Below are positions 1 to 6,412 of a stretch of 6,412 nucleotides of DNA, in pieces (position 1 is the first letter of the stretch; each line of letters starts with the position of its first letter). Position numbers and translations under genes: made by a program. Location: NCBI GenBank assembly GCA_005776545.1, contig SXOY01000077.1, forward strand, positions 1 through 6,412. Direction: 5' to 3'. The DNA comes from Planctomycetia bacterium. GTDB taxonomy: Bacteria > Planctomycetota > Phycisphaerae > Phycisphaerales > UBA1924. Below the pieces are notes generated by a model that was not told where the DNA came from, did not search any database, and was given only the letters and a program-made list of their open reading frames with translations.

Positions 1-213
1 ACCACGATCAAATATCCAAGTCATTTATTTGCCCCAAGCCACTGAGTGCGTGCCAGTTAACAACTCTTGCTTGGCACTCATTCCGTCCCTGGTCCATTGA
101 GTAGTGCTGTTTTTCTCGGCTTTTCTGCCGTCTCGCAGAATGTTTAGCCCTCCGATCACCATTTCTCGCTTGACTTCAGGTGCACTATCTCTAGTTTCGC
201 CACAGGAGCCAAT
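1..213. other. Non-coding region upstream of gene 1
   Basis: I see no supported gene here. An inverted repeat pairs TGAGTGC (43-49) with GCACTCA (74-80) across a 24-base loop. No T-tract follows, so it is not a standard terminator. The only clear expression signal is AGGAG at 204-208 just before the gene 1 ATG. Confidence 0.5.
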
Positions 214-2076
214 ATGAAATCGCTTCCGATAACGCCTGCAGTACTTTCGCTTACCCTTTCCGCCGCCGCTTTTGCCCAGTGCAACGTACATCGATACGGC
301 GTTCCCGATTTTGATCAGCGCCGATGGGGACTTCATGCCAACAACGGTGCCATGCACTGTGTCCCAACCTCTTCTCTCAACTGGATGGGCTATCTTTCCA
401 ATCACGGCTTTCCGGCGGCAATGGGCTATAACGCCTCCAATTGGGCAAACAACTCCCATCACCCACACGTCACCAATCGCCTGGATGTCATGGGTGATCT
501 CAGCATCACCAACACCACACCGACCTCGGGTACGACCGGGGGCAATGGTGTCAAAGGGATAAACGATTATTTGGACCAATACAACGTCAACCTCAATGCC
601 GTTGTCTCTTACAAGGGAGCAAAGGGTAGTTGGGCACCCTCACCCAAGTTGATGTATAACTTAATGAAGGCAGGATGCCTCGTCAATTTCTGCTACGGCC
701 GATATGACTGGGAGGCATGTGGGTGGGTGCGAACTGGTGGTCACTGCATGACGCTGGTTGGTGTTGATTATGCATGTGGCTCCTATCCAGTTCTCAAGTT
801 CCACAACCCCAATACCGACCCCAGTATCGAGTCTATTTGGACGCAATCCGTGCCCCAAACCGAAACTTGGACCGTTGAAAAACTCAATAGTGTTTATGCA
901 TGCAATACACGAGACCAGTGGCAAAAGTACCCATCAAGTGGGCAGATAGCGCGAAAGTTCATTGATGGAGTAATTACGATTGTCCCCATGTTCGGATGCG
1001 CACTACCACCCGTCCGCGCCAACGGCATTCAACTTCACCGCCTTTCCTTCCTCACCAATGAACGTCACCAGGAAGAAGAGACCATTCTCACTCCCGACAA
1101 CGCACCTGTCATCACCGCATTCCCCTTCGCTGGCGATCCAGGCGCATTTGTTATTACCCGCGGCTCAGATATTGATCATCCCTCATTGCTCTACTTCTAC
1201 GACATGGTGGAACGAACCTGGACTCGACTCGAAGAATTCGAATCTAATCCGGTCGGCGCAATTCAGGATCGCTTTGGAAATATCTACATCAACTTTGGTA
1301 ACAGCGTCCAAAAATATCATGTCGGCGATCGTGAAGTACTCCCGATCGCTTCGGTCACACCGGTGTATCCAATCAGCGCAATGACGCTCAACGATGCCAC
1401 CGATGAACTTCACTTGCTTTCATCAACTGAATCACGCATCCTCACTTTCCCGCTTGGTGACCTCTCAAGAACTCCGTTTGATCGCCGCCTTCCGACCAGT
1501 GTTGACCTCCGCGGCGACGCCCTCCTGTCTTACAACCCCGAACTTCAGAGGATCTTCCTCTCCAGCACTGAGGCTTCAAGTATCTGGGGACTTACACCAA
1601 ACATCGCGACACCCATCTGGGACATCGCCGACGCCATGGCAGTTCCGGATGGTGCCCAAGACCTCCTCTCCATGCAATTCACAGATCGCGGCGTTTTCGC
1701 TCTTCATTCACGCAATGGCTATGACGAGTATGAACGTGAAGCGCTCAGCGGTCGGCTCGTTCCTACCACCACCCCGCTCTTCCGTGGCCGCCAAATCAGC
1801 GGTTTCCTGAACATACTTCGCTCGCAGCACGACTTTGATGCCCGTACCGCAACTCCCGACCAATGGCTCAATCTTGAAAATCCAGATGTCGATGCTGATT
1901 CACAGATCGAATGTCGCGCCGACTTCAACTTTGATGGCGTCGTCGATTTCTTCGATTACCTCGACTTTGTTGATGCCTTCGCTGAAGACAATATGAACGC
2001 TGATTTCAACTACGACGGCATTGTTGATTTCTTTGACTACCTCGACTTTGTTGATGCGTTCAGCGAAGGTTGCTGA
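214..2076 (+). CDS. Secreted C39-like (papain-fold) cysteine peptidase-like protein with C-terminal GC-type dockerin
   Basis: The product is 620 residues. Residues 1-21 look like a Sec signal peptide: Lys2, a hydrophobic core, and an A-F-A cleavage site before Gln22. Residues about 28-260 resemble the C39-like peptidase family. Gln35 (VPDFDQ, then RRW) could form the oxyanion hole, Cys49 (HCVPTS) the nucleophile, His177 (GGHCMTLVGVDY) the general base, and Asn198 (FHNPN) the third residue, in place of the Asp more usual in C39 families. Nine cysteines lie between residues 23 and 262 and none between 263 and 566, so the first domain may be disulfide-rich and extracellular. Residues about 270-550 are beta-rich and may be a propeller; I do not recognise the family. 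Residues 567-620 are a two-repeat dockerin ending Gly-Cys. AGGAG at 204-208, five bases before the ATG, supports the start. An intrinsic terminator follows 40 bases after the stop. Protease activity is inferred from motifs; a non-catalytic peptidase-fold binding domain is possible. Confidence 0.88.
   Translation: MKSLPITPAVLSLTLSAAAFAQCNVHRYGVPDFDQRRWGLHANNGAMHCVPTSSLNWMGYLSNHGFPAAMGYNASNWANNSHHPHVTNRLDVMGDLSITNTTPTSGTTGGNGVKGINDYLDQYNVNLNAVVSYKGAKGSWAPSPKLMYNLMKAGCLVNFCYGRYDWEACGWVRTGGHCMTLVGVDYACGSYPVLKFHNPNTDPSIESIWTQSVPQTETWTVEKLNSVYACNTRDQWQKYPSSGQIARKFIDGVITIVPMFGCALPPVRANGIQLHRLSFLTNERHQEEETILTPDNAPVITAFPFAGDPGAFVITRGSDIDHPSLLYFYDMVERTWTRLEEFESNPVGAIQDRFGNIYINFGNSVQKYHVGDREVLPIASVTPVYPISAMTLNDATDELHLLSSTESRILTFPLGDLSRTPFDRRLPTSVDLRGDALLSYNPELQRIFLSSTEASSIWGLTPNIATPIWDIADAMAVPDGAQDLLSMQFTDRGVFALHSRNGYDEYEREALSGRLVPTTTPLFRGRQISGFLNILRSQHDFDARTATPDQWLNLENPDVDADSQIECRADFNFDGVVDFFDYLDFVDAFAEDNMNADFNYDGIVDFFDYLDFVDAFSEGC
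1912..2073 (+). repeat. GC-type dockerin module of gene 1 (two 27-residue repeats)
   Basis: This segment encodes Cys567 to Cys620. The repeats start at Ala569 and Ala596, exactly 27 residues apart. Both loops have the calcium-binding dockerin spacing D-x-N-x-D-G-x-x-D-x-x-D, followed by YLDFVDAF. The two repeats are nearly identical as protein but differ at many synonymous third positions, so the duplication is old and kept by selection. Dockerins are calcium-dependent docking domains in cellulosomes. In the GC-type group the partner is not known to me. Confidence 0.85.
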
Positions 2077-2116
2077 ACCACCCCTATTCAACGCAAATTC
2101 CACTCCTTCTCTCAAC

Positions 2117-2145
2117 GCCCCAACTTTTGTTGGGGCTTTTTCTTT
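2117..2145 (+). terminator. Rho-independent terminator after gene 1
   Basis: GCCCCAAC (2117-2124) and GTTGGGGC (2129-2136) form a perfect 8-bp GC-rich stem with a TTTT loop. The T-rich tract TTTTTCTTT (2137-2145) follows directly. It lies 40 bases after the stop of gene 1 and over 100 bases before the next start, so it should end the gene 1 transcript and separate its expression from the subtilase gene. Confidence 0.88.
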
Positions 2146-2183
2146 CGTTCCCCCATTCGGGGCATCCCTCGTCCCTGGGTTTT

Positions 2184-2192
2184 CTGCTACAT
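2184..2192 (+). promoter_or_regulatory. Weak candidate extended -10 promoter for the subtilase gene
   Basis: TGCTACATT has the form of an extended -10 element (TG-N-TACATT), about 60 bases before the subtilase start and downstream of the terminator. I see no good -35 hexamer at the matching distance. A promoter is expected somewhere in 2146-2230 because of the terminator, but this exact site is only a guess. Confidence 0.22.
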
Positions 2193-2242
2193 TGTCCACT
2201 TCTGGCACCTGTACCCCGCCCTGACTCCATCGTTCAGCAACG

Positions 2243-2247
2243 AAAGG
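2243..2247 (+). promoter_or_regulatory. Ribosome binding site deciding the subtilase start
   Basis: AAAGG lies five bases before the ATG at 2253 but only two bases before the adjacent in-frame ATG at 2250. The spacing favours 2253. The difference is one Met and does not affect the signal peptide. Confidence 0.5.
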
Positions 2248-2252
2248 TCATG

Positions 2253-5200
2253 ATGCAACGCAGCTCATCACAGTTCTCCTGTCGCATTGCAATCGCCACT
2301 CTGGCATTCTCCGCCGGTCTTGCCTTTGCTGCCCAACCCACAATCCAGCACATCCGCGGCGAGAATCAACTCCAAATCGCTGACACGATTATTCAATCTT
2401 CAACAGAGAACATCTTCAACCCACGCTTTATCGATCTCACGTATCACGCCGACAAAGCGGATCATGCATCCGCTGTCACCTGGCAGCAATCCAATATCAC
2501 TGGCACCACTTCGTATTACGCGTTCACGAGCGATGAGTCACGTTGGTCGCGACCAATCCCCGGCAATCAATCACTCCTCAATCTTCGCTGGGCCAACTTT
2601 GATCCGCTCCTTCTTCCCTTTGCCCCGACTATTCCTGCCTACCTTCGTGCCCTTCCAAACGCAACGACTTTCATCATTCAATTTGTGATCCCGCCCATTG
2701 ACGCGATGCGCCACGAAGTCGAAGACTTGGGCGCAACCATCCACACCTCTCTGCCGCAAAGTGCCTTCATCGTCAGCATTGACCCTGCTCAACTCCCCGC
2801 GCTCCGCGCACTCCCGGCTGTCCGCTGGGTCGGTGCATTTGAACCCGCTTTCAAAACCGAACCATCAATAGCCCGCGGCTATCTCTCCGAATTTGGAGCC
2901 TCTGACCCAGCTGCTCGCGCCGATTTCGAACGCAATTGGGGCAAGCCCTGTATTCAGGCAATGGAGTCATTCCGCAATGGCGACTCCGTCAGTTTCTGGA
3001 TTCAAGTTCATCAAGCCGACATCGTCCAGAAACAGATCGTCGCCGATCACATCACCAGCATCGGCGGGAAAGTACAGAATATCACGCCGCAGGATTACCT
3101 TTTACGCGCCGAACTCAATCAAGCTCAGTTCGTTTCTGTCCTTCAACTCGACCAGGTCGCCTTTGTCGATCCCTGGAGCAATGCCGAACACGACATGGAT
3201 ATTGAACGCAATCTCTCGGGGGCAAACGCACTTGAAGCCGCTACCGGAATCTCAGGCGAAGGCGTCCGCGGCGAAGTCATGGATAACGGTGTGCGCCAGA
3301 CTCATCTTGATTTTTCAAACCCCGGCCCTGCTGTCACGGTCCGCCTGAACAACACTGACAACTCTCACGGAACCAGCACTTTCGGAATCGTTTTTGGAGA
3401 CGGTGGCAACAACGCCGCCGCACGCGGACTTCTTCCCGATTCCCCTGCAAAATTCTTTTACTCTTACCTCGGCCTCTCTGGTTTCGGGGGAACAGCAGAC
3501 CGACTTGCAGTCACGACCACAGCAGTAAATACCAACAACATCGTCTTCCAGAGTAACAGTTGGGGCAGCACGCTCACCACGGCGTATGGAACTCAATCGA
3601 ACGCAATGGATAACATTATATTCCAAACTGGACTCACCATCTGCCAGAGTCAGTCCAACACCGGTTCGCAACAATCTCGACCTGAGGCGTGGGCGAAGAA
3701 CGTTCTCTCCGTCGGCGGAATCACCCATCTCAATGACCTTAACCGCGCCAACGACACCTGGGGCGGGGGTTCCTCCATTGGCCCCGCCGCGGACCTGCGA
3801 ATAAAGCCTGAACTTGCTCATCACTACGACAACGTGCTGGCCACCACCGCAACGAGCGACACCGCTTACACCACTTTTGGCGGCACATCCGCCGCGACTC
3901 CCATCACCTGCGGCTACATGGGCCTCATTCACCAGATGTGGCACCAGGGGATGTTCCCCGGATTCGGCGGCGCTTCAGATGTCTTTGCCAGTCGCCCCTT
4001 TTTCACAACAGCCAAGGCACTTGCGATCCACTCGGCGTTTCGCTACAACTGGACTGGCACACCAAGCAATCCCTCGATCAATCGCAACGTGCAGGGCTGG
4101 GGCGTCATCGATGTCAATCGTCTGCAGCAACTCGCGCCCACTATGTTCATCGAAAATGAGAGCAAGAGCCTTCGCGCTGGTCAGTCTGCGTTCTATACAT
4201 TCGATGTTGCGCCAGGTTCGCCCGCTCTTACTGCAACCCTTCTTTTCCGCGATCCGCCCGGAACTACCAGTGCAAGCATTCATCGAATCAACGATGCCTC
4301 TCTCAAGGTCACTGGTCCCACCGGGGTTTTCTGGTGGGGAAATAACGGACTTACCACCGGCAATGTCTCAACCGCCGGCGGGGTCTCTAACACTCGCGAC
4401 ACAGTTGAGAATGTCTTCCTTGTCAATCCGCCGCCAGGCCGCTACACACTGCAAGTCTTTGCCGATATTGTGACCCAAGATGGCAACCCTCGCACTGCAG
4501 GCGTCAACGACATCACCTATGCACTCGCTGTATCTGGAGGATCGCGAACACCTGTTCGCATTCTCACGCTCGATGCGGCACGTGCTGGAACATGCCCCGA
4601 TTCAACCAGCAGGAGTTTCGCAACCGGTCCCGCTTTTGAACTTGTCCGATCCTGGCTTTCCGATCCTCGGCGCTTTGGCGGTGCGGGTAAGTTTGATCGC
4701 CCAGTTTCGATTCTTCCACCAGTTTCTTCGCTGTCTGCCGCCGCACTTTCCGGCGCTGATGTAGTTGTCCTCACCGGTATCGCCGGCTCACTTACCGAGT
4801 GCGAACGCGCCAGACTTGCTTCGTTTGTTGAACAGGGTGGCGGAGTTCTAGCTTTCTTCGATACGGCAGCGGATGAATTAGAGTCCGTTGTCGGGGCAGA
4901 GGCTGGACCGAGTGCAGGCTCTGCAACTTTGACACCTGCTGGCACAACCGGTTCAGTCCTTGCCGGACCATTTGGAAATGTCGACTCGCCCGTTTTCACA
5001 GGGTCACACCGCGTCTTTGCATTTCTTGGATTGAATGGCACACCACTGCTCTTGGACAATGGCCGCAGCACTGCGGCTGTTTTCACATCCGGCACGGGCA
5101 AGGCGATCATCCTCAACGATGAAGATTGGGCCAGCAACATTGTCGCCGCAGACTGCCTGCAAGGCCAACTCCCCGCACAAAGCAACGAACGCTTTTTCCT

Positions 5201-5420
5201 CAATTCGCTCGCAGCGGTTACACCCGTTCAACCAATCGCGTTTACCTTCGGCTCATGCGCAGCCGATTTCAATTGCGACTCTCTGCTCGACCTTGCTGAT
5301 TATCTCGATTTCGTCCAATCCTTCGGCAGCAGCGAACCACGCGCCGATTTCAATCAGGATTCGACGATCGACTTCTTTGACTATCTCGATTTCGTTCAGG
5401 GATTCAGCGCGGGGTGCTGA
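2253..5420 (+). CDS. Secreted subtilisin-like S8 serine peptidase (KP-43-like) with ThuA-like domain and GC-type dockerin
   Basis: The product is about 1055 residues from ATG 2253 (2250 is the alternative). Residues 1-26 form a signal peptide ending A-F-A before Ala27. Residues about 137-202 and 244-309 are two similar alpha/beta units resembling tandem inhibitor prodomains. The S8 domain spans about 324-626: Asp344 (VMDNG), His372 (SHGTS), probable oxyanion Asn469, and Ser546 (GGTSAATP), in the family order D-H-N-S. NSWG (Asn435), AKNVLSVGG and IKPE match KP-43-type subtilases. The usual AAGN block reads S-Q-S-N and the usual APG after KPD is missing, so the pocket may be altered. Residues about 630-762 match the KP-43 C-terminal beta-barrel (TVENVF, then GRYTLQV). 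Residues about 766-990 resemble a ThuA/GATase-like fold (ADVVVLTG, then LASFVEQGGG), probably non-catalytic. Residues 1002-1055 are the dockerin, ending Gly-Cys. The likely role is extracellular protein degradation or processing, inferred from family. Confidence 0.92.
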   Translation: MQRSSSQFSCRIAIATLAFSAGLAFAAQPTIQHIRGENQLQIADTIIQSSTENIFNPRFIDLTYHADKADHASAVTWQQSNITGTTSYYAFTSDESRWSRPIPGNQSLLNLRWANFDPLLLPFAPTIPAYLRALPNATTFIIQFVIPPIDAMRHEVEDLGATIHTSLPQSAFIVSIDPAQLPALRALPAVRWVGAFEPAFKTEPSIARGYLSEFGASDPAARADFERNWGKPCIQAMESFRNGDSVSFWIQVHQADIVQKQIVADHITSIGGKVQNITPQDYLLRAELNQAQFVSVLQLDQVAFVDPWSNAEHDMDIERNLSGANALEAATGISGEGVRGEVMDNGVRQTHLDFSNPGPAVTVRLNNTDNSHGTSTFGIVFGDGGNNAAARGLLPDSPAKFFYSYLGLSGFGGTADRLAVTTTAVNTNNIVFQSNSWGSTLTTAYGTQSNAMDNIIFQTGLTICQSQSNTGSQQSRPEAWAKNVLSVGGITHLNDLNRANDTWGGGSSIGPAADLRIKPELAHHYDNVLATTATSDTAYTTFGGTSAATPITCGYMGLIHQMWHQGMFPGFGGASDVFASRPFFTTAKALAIHSAFRYNWTGTPSNPSINRNVQGWGVIDVNRLQQLAPTMFIENESKSLRAGQSAFYTFDVAPGSPALTATLLFRDPPGTTSASIHRINDASLKVTGPTGVFWWGNNGLTTGNVSTAGGVSNTRDTVENVFLVNPPPGRYTLQVFADIVTQDGNPRTAGVNDITYALAVSGGSRTPVRILTLDAARAGTCPDSTSRSFATGPAFELVRSWLSDPRRFGGAGKFDRPVSILPPVSSLSAAALSGADVVVLTGIAGSLTECERARLASFVEQGGGVLAFFDTAADELESVVGAEAGPSAGSATLTPAGTTGSVLAGPFGNVDSPVFTGSHRVFAFLGLNGTPLLLDNGRSTAAVFTSGTGKAIILNDEDWASNIVAADCLQGQLPAQSNERFFLNSLAAVTPVQPIAFTFGSCAADFNCDSLLDLADYLDFVQSFGSSEPRADFNQDSTIDFFDYLDFVQGFSAGC
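2661..3179 (+). other. Tandem prodomain-like units of the subtilase
   Basis: Two stretches of the subtilase precursor, residues about 137-202 and 244-309, share a pattern: a strand with F-I-Q or F-W-I-Q, a helix, an (L/I)-G turn, a Pro, a second strand, a helix, and a final strand (VRWVGAFEP versus VAFVDPW). This fits the ferredoxin-like I9 inhibitor/chaperone prodomain, apparently duplicated. The second unit ends about 35 residues before the catalytic Asp, where a prodomain is expected. The repeat is divergent and the fold is inferred by eye. Confidence 0.5.
5256..5417 (+). repeat. GC-type dockerin module of gene 2 (two 27-residue repeats)
   Basis: This segment encodes Cys1002 to Cys1055. 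The repeats start at Ala1004 and Ala1031, again 27 residues apart. The loops read DFNCDSLLDLAD and DFNQDSTIDFFD: the Asp/Asn ligand positions are kept, but the usual Gly at loop position 6 is Ser in both. Each loop is followed by YLDFVQ and the protein ends Gly-Cys-stop. The Cys-to-Cys distance is 53 residues, the same as in gene 1. Confidence 0.85.
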
Positions 5421-5455
5421 ATCTCGTTAGTTATCGGTCTCCGTGAGAACTTGCC

Positions 5456-5484
5456 TTGCAACGGCTACCGACTTCCATTAGAAT
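5456..5484 (+). promoter_or_regulatory. Candidate sigma70-type promoter for the LamG gene
   Basis: TTGCAA (5456-5461) and TAGAAT (5479-5484) are separated by 17 bases, the ideal spacing. The hexamers match 4 of 6 and 5 of 6 consensus bases. The predicted transcript would start near 5491, close to the Shine-Dalgarno sequence, so the leader would be only about 14 bases. That short leader is a point against it. Confidence 0.4.
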
Positions 5485-5504
5485 CCGGGCGAGGGAGAGT
5501 GCCT

Positions 5505-6412
5505 ATGCGATCTAGTAAGTTATTATTTCTTAATACAGTGGCTACCTTGTCATTCGGTTCGGCAAGTGCTTATGCCGCCCCAATCATGTTCCAGGAGATC
5601 GTATCGGCACGTGGCCCCGCTCTTTGGTACAAGTTTAATGAACTCCCCGGCTCAACCACAGTGATCAATTACGGTTCGCTTGGCGACAGCTTCAACGGCG
5701 TTTTCCCCAATGGAATCACGCTCGGTGCGCCGACGATGGGTGGCGATACCGGATTTCGATTCTCAATCGGTGCACAGCAGTACGTTGAATCAATAACCGC
5801 GGCACCAGCAAATTTCACCGGCAACCCGAGTTTCACCGCCGAGACCATTGTCTTTGTCGAGGCAAATGCCGGAGGTGCGGGGTATCCACCTTTCCTTCAC
5901 TGGGGCGCGCCAGCCACAGGGCAATCTGTCTATTTCAGTCTTCACAGATTCCGCACTGATCGCATGTTCGCCGGGTTCTACAACGGAGGACTGCGCACGA
6001 CCTGCTCGCTCTTCAGCACTTCTGCCTGGCACCACATCGTCTGGACCCGGCAGGGTGGAGGAACTCAATATCAAGGAACGCGGCTATTTATCGATGGCGA
6101 AGAAGTGCCTTTGGAACCAGATACAGATCTTGCCGGCGCGCCTGTCATAAACACCACCTCAACTACGTTCAGGATCTCTCGCGCCACAAATCTCATCCGC
6201 TACTTTACCGGAACCGTAGACGAAATCGTCCTCTATCCCCGCGTTCTAGACCCCGGTGAAATCCTGGAGCATTACACCGCACTTGGTGCGCTGGCCCCAA
6301 TTCCGTGCCAGGCCGATTTCAATTATGATTGCGGCATCGACCTGTTTGATTATCTTGATTTCGTTGACGCATTCAGCACCAACGCTCCAGAAGCAGATTT
6401 CAACCAGGACGA
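5505..6412 (+). CDS. Secreted LamG/concanavalin A-like protein with GC-type dockerin (3' end outside window)
   Basis: The frame is open from ATG 5505 to the window edge: 302 full codons with no stop. The purine-rich GAGGGAGAG at 5491-5499 places GGAG (5494-5497) seven bases before the ATG. Residues 1-24 are a signal peptide ending A-Y-A before Ala25-Pro26. Residues about 38-260 fit a LamG-type jelly-roll: LWYKFNE at the first strand, FTAETIVFV, the hallmark WHHIVWTR at Trp175, LFIDGEEV, and TGTVDEIVLYPRVL with Asp239 near the end, then the typical closing helix (DPGEILEHYTAL). Such domains bind carbohydrate or protein ligands; no catalytic motif is visible. Cys268 opens the dockerin, with repeats at Ala270 and Ala297. 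The window ends in the second loop, so about 24 more residues ending Gly-Cys are expected if it follows its neighbours. It may have its own promoter, because I see no terminator after gene 2 but do see promoter-like elements in the 84-base gap. Confidence 0.88.
   Translation, partial: MRSSKLLFLNTVATLSFGSASAYAAPIMFQEIVSARGPALWYKFNELPGSTTVINYGSLGDSFNGVFPNGITLGAPTMGGDTGFRFSIGAQQYVESITAAPANFTGNPSFTAETIVFVEANAGGAGYPPFLHWGAPATGQSVYFSLHRFRTDRMFAGFYNGGLRTTCSLFSTSAWHHIVWTRQGGGTQYQGTRLFIDGEEVPLEPDTDLAGAPVINTTSTTFRISRATNLIRYFTGTVDEIVLYPRVLDPGEILEHYTALGALAPIPCQADFNYDCGIDLFDYLDFVDAFSTNAPEADFNQD
6306..6412 (+). repeat. Partial GC-type dockerin module of gene 3
   Basis: This segment encodes Cys268 onward. 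The first loop reads DFNYDCGIDLFD, followed by YLDFVDAF. The second repeat begins at Ala297, 27 residues after Ala270, and is cut by the window end after DFNQD. The leading Cys sits two residues before the repeat, as in the other two proteins. Loop position 6 is Cys instead of Gly. Confidence 0.8.

Noticed and set aside
43..80. Inverted repeat TGAGTGC/GCACTCA as a terminator of an upstream gene
   Set aside because: The loop is long (24 bases) and no T-tract follows, so there is no support for termination. It may be chance.
170..197. TTGACT with TAGTTT 16 bases downstream as a promoter for gene 1
   Set aside because: The -10 match is poor and the transcript would start at about the Shine-Dalgarno sequence, leaving almost no leader.
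25..579. Minus-strand open frame of 184 codons over the start of gene 1
   Set aside because: It overlaps the signal peptide and catalytic Cys region of gene 1 and encodes nothing recognisable.
1912..2073. Tandem DNA repeat or recombination hotspot at the dockerin
   Set aside because: The period is exact at protein level but many third positions differ, so this is a conserved protein repeat, not a recent DNA duplication.
2070..2252. Extension of the subtilase frame upstream to a TTG at 2070, overlapping the end of gene 1
   Set aside because: The extension would translate through the intrinsic terminator, gives a peptide of low-complexity look, and would bury the clear signal peptide. ATG 2253 with a Shine-Dalgarno sequence fits better.
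3315..3944. Minus-strand open frame of 209 codons
   Set aside because: It is opposite the catalytic core of the subtilase, which has clear family motifs. The minus-strand product shows no domain or plausible start context.
4517..5203. Minus-strand open frame of 228 codons
   Set aside because: It lies wholly inside the well-supported subtilase gene, its product is low-complexity (rich in Ser, Arg, Ala, Pro) with no recognisable domain, and it is a shadow of the plus-strand codon bias.

Overview
The window carries three consecutive plus-strand genes for secreted, multidomain proteins. Each has an N-terminal Sec-type signal peptide, a different working module, and the same C-terminal tail. The tail is a pair of 27-residue EF-hand-like (dockerin) repeats reading roughly D-F-N-x-D-x-x-x-D-x-x-D-Y-L-D-F-V. 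It begins just after a Cys, and in the two complete proteins it ends exactly with Gly-Cys at the stop codon. This resembles the GC-type dockerin tail that I associate with Planctomycetota of the Phycisphaerae group. The host is therefore most likely a Phycisphaerales-like planctomycete. That is inferred from domain type only; no rRNA or housekeeping gene is present.

Layout: 1-213 is non-coding upstream DNA. 214-2076 encodes a papain-like (C39-type) cysteine peptidase-like domain, a long beta-rich region and the tail. A clear intrinsic terminator at 2117-2145 separates it from the next gene. 2253-5420 encodes a large subtilisin-like (S8, KP-43-like) protein with two tandem prodomain-like units, a C-terminal beta-barrel, a ThuA/glutamine-amidotransferase-like alpha/beta domain and the tail. 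After 84 bases that hold a plausible sigma70-type promoter, 5505 begins a LamG/concanavalin A-like protein. The window edge cuts it off inside its second dockerin repeat.

The genes probably do not form one tight operon, because there is a terminator after gene 1 and a candidate promoter before gene 3. They share a targeting or docking module, which suggests their products go to the same extracellular or cell-surface site. Two look like peptidases and one like a carbohydrate- or protein-binding lectin fold. No cohesin-like partner or sorting enzyme is visible here. No RNA genes, mobile elements or CRISPR arrays were seen, and no convincing minus-strand genes.
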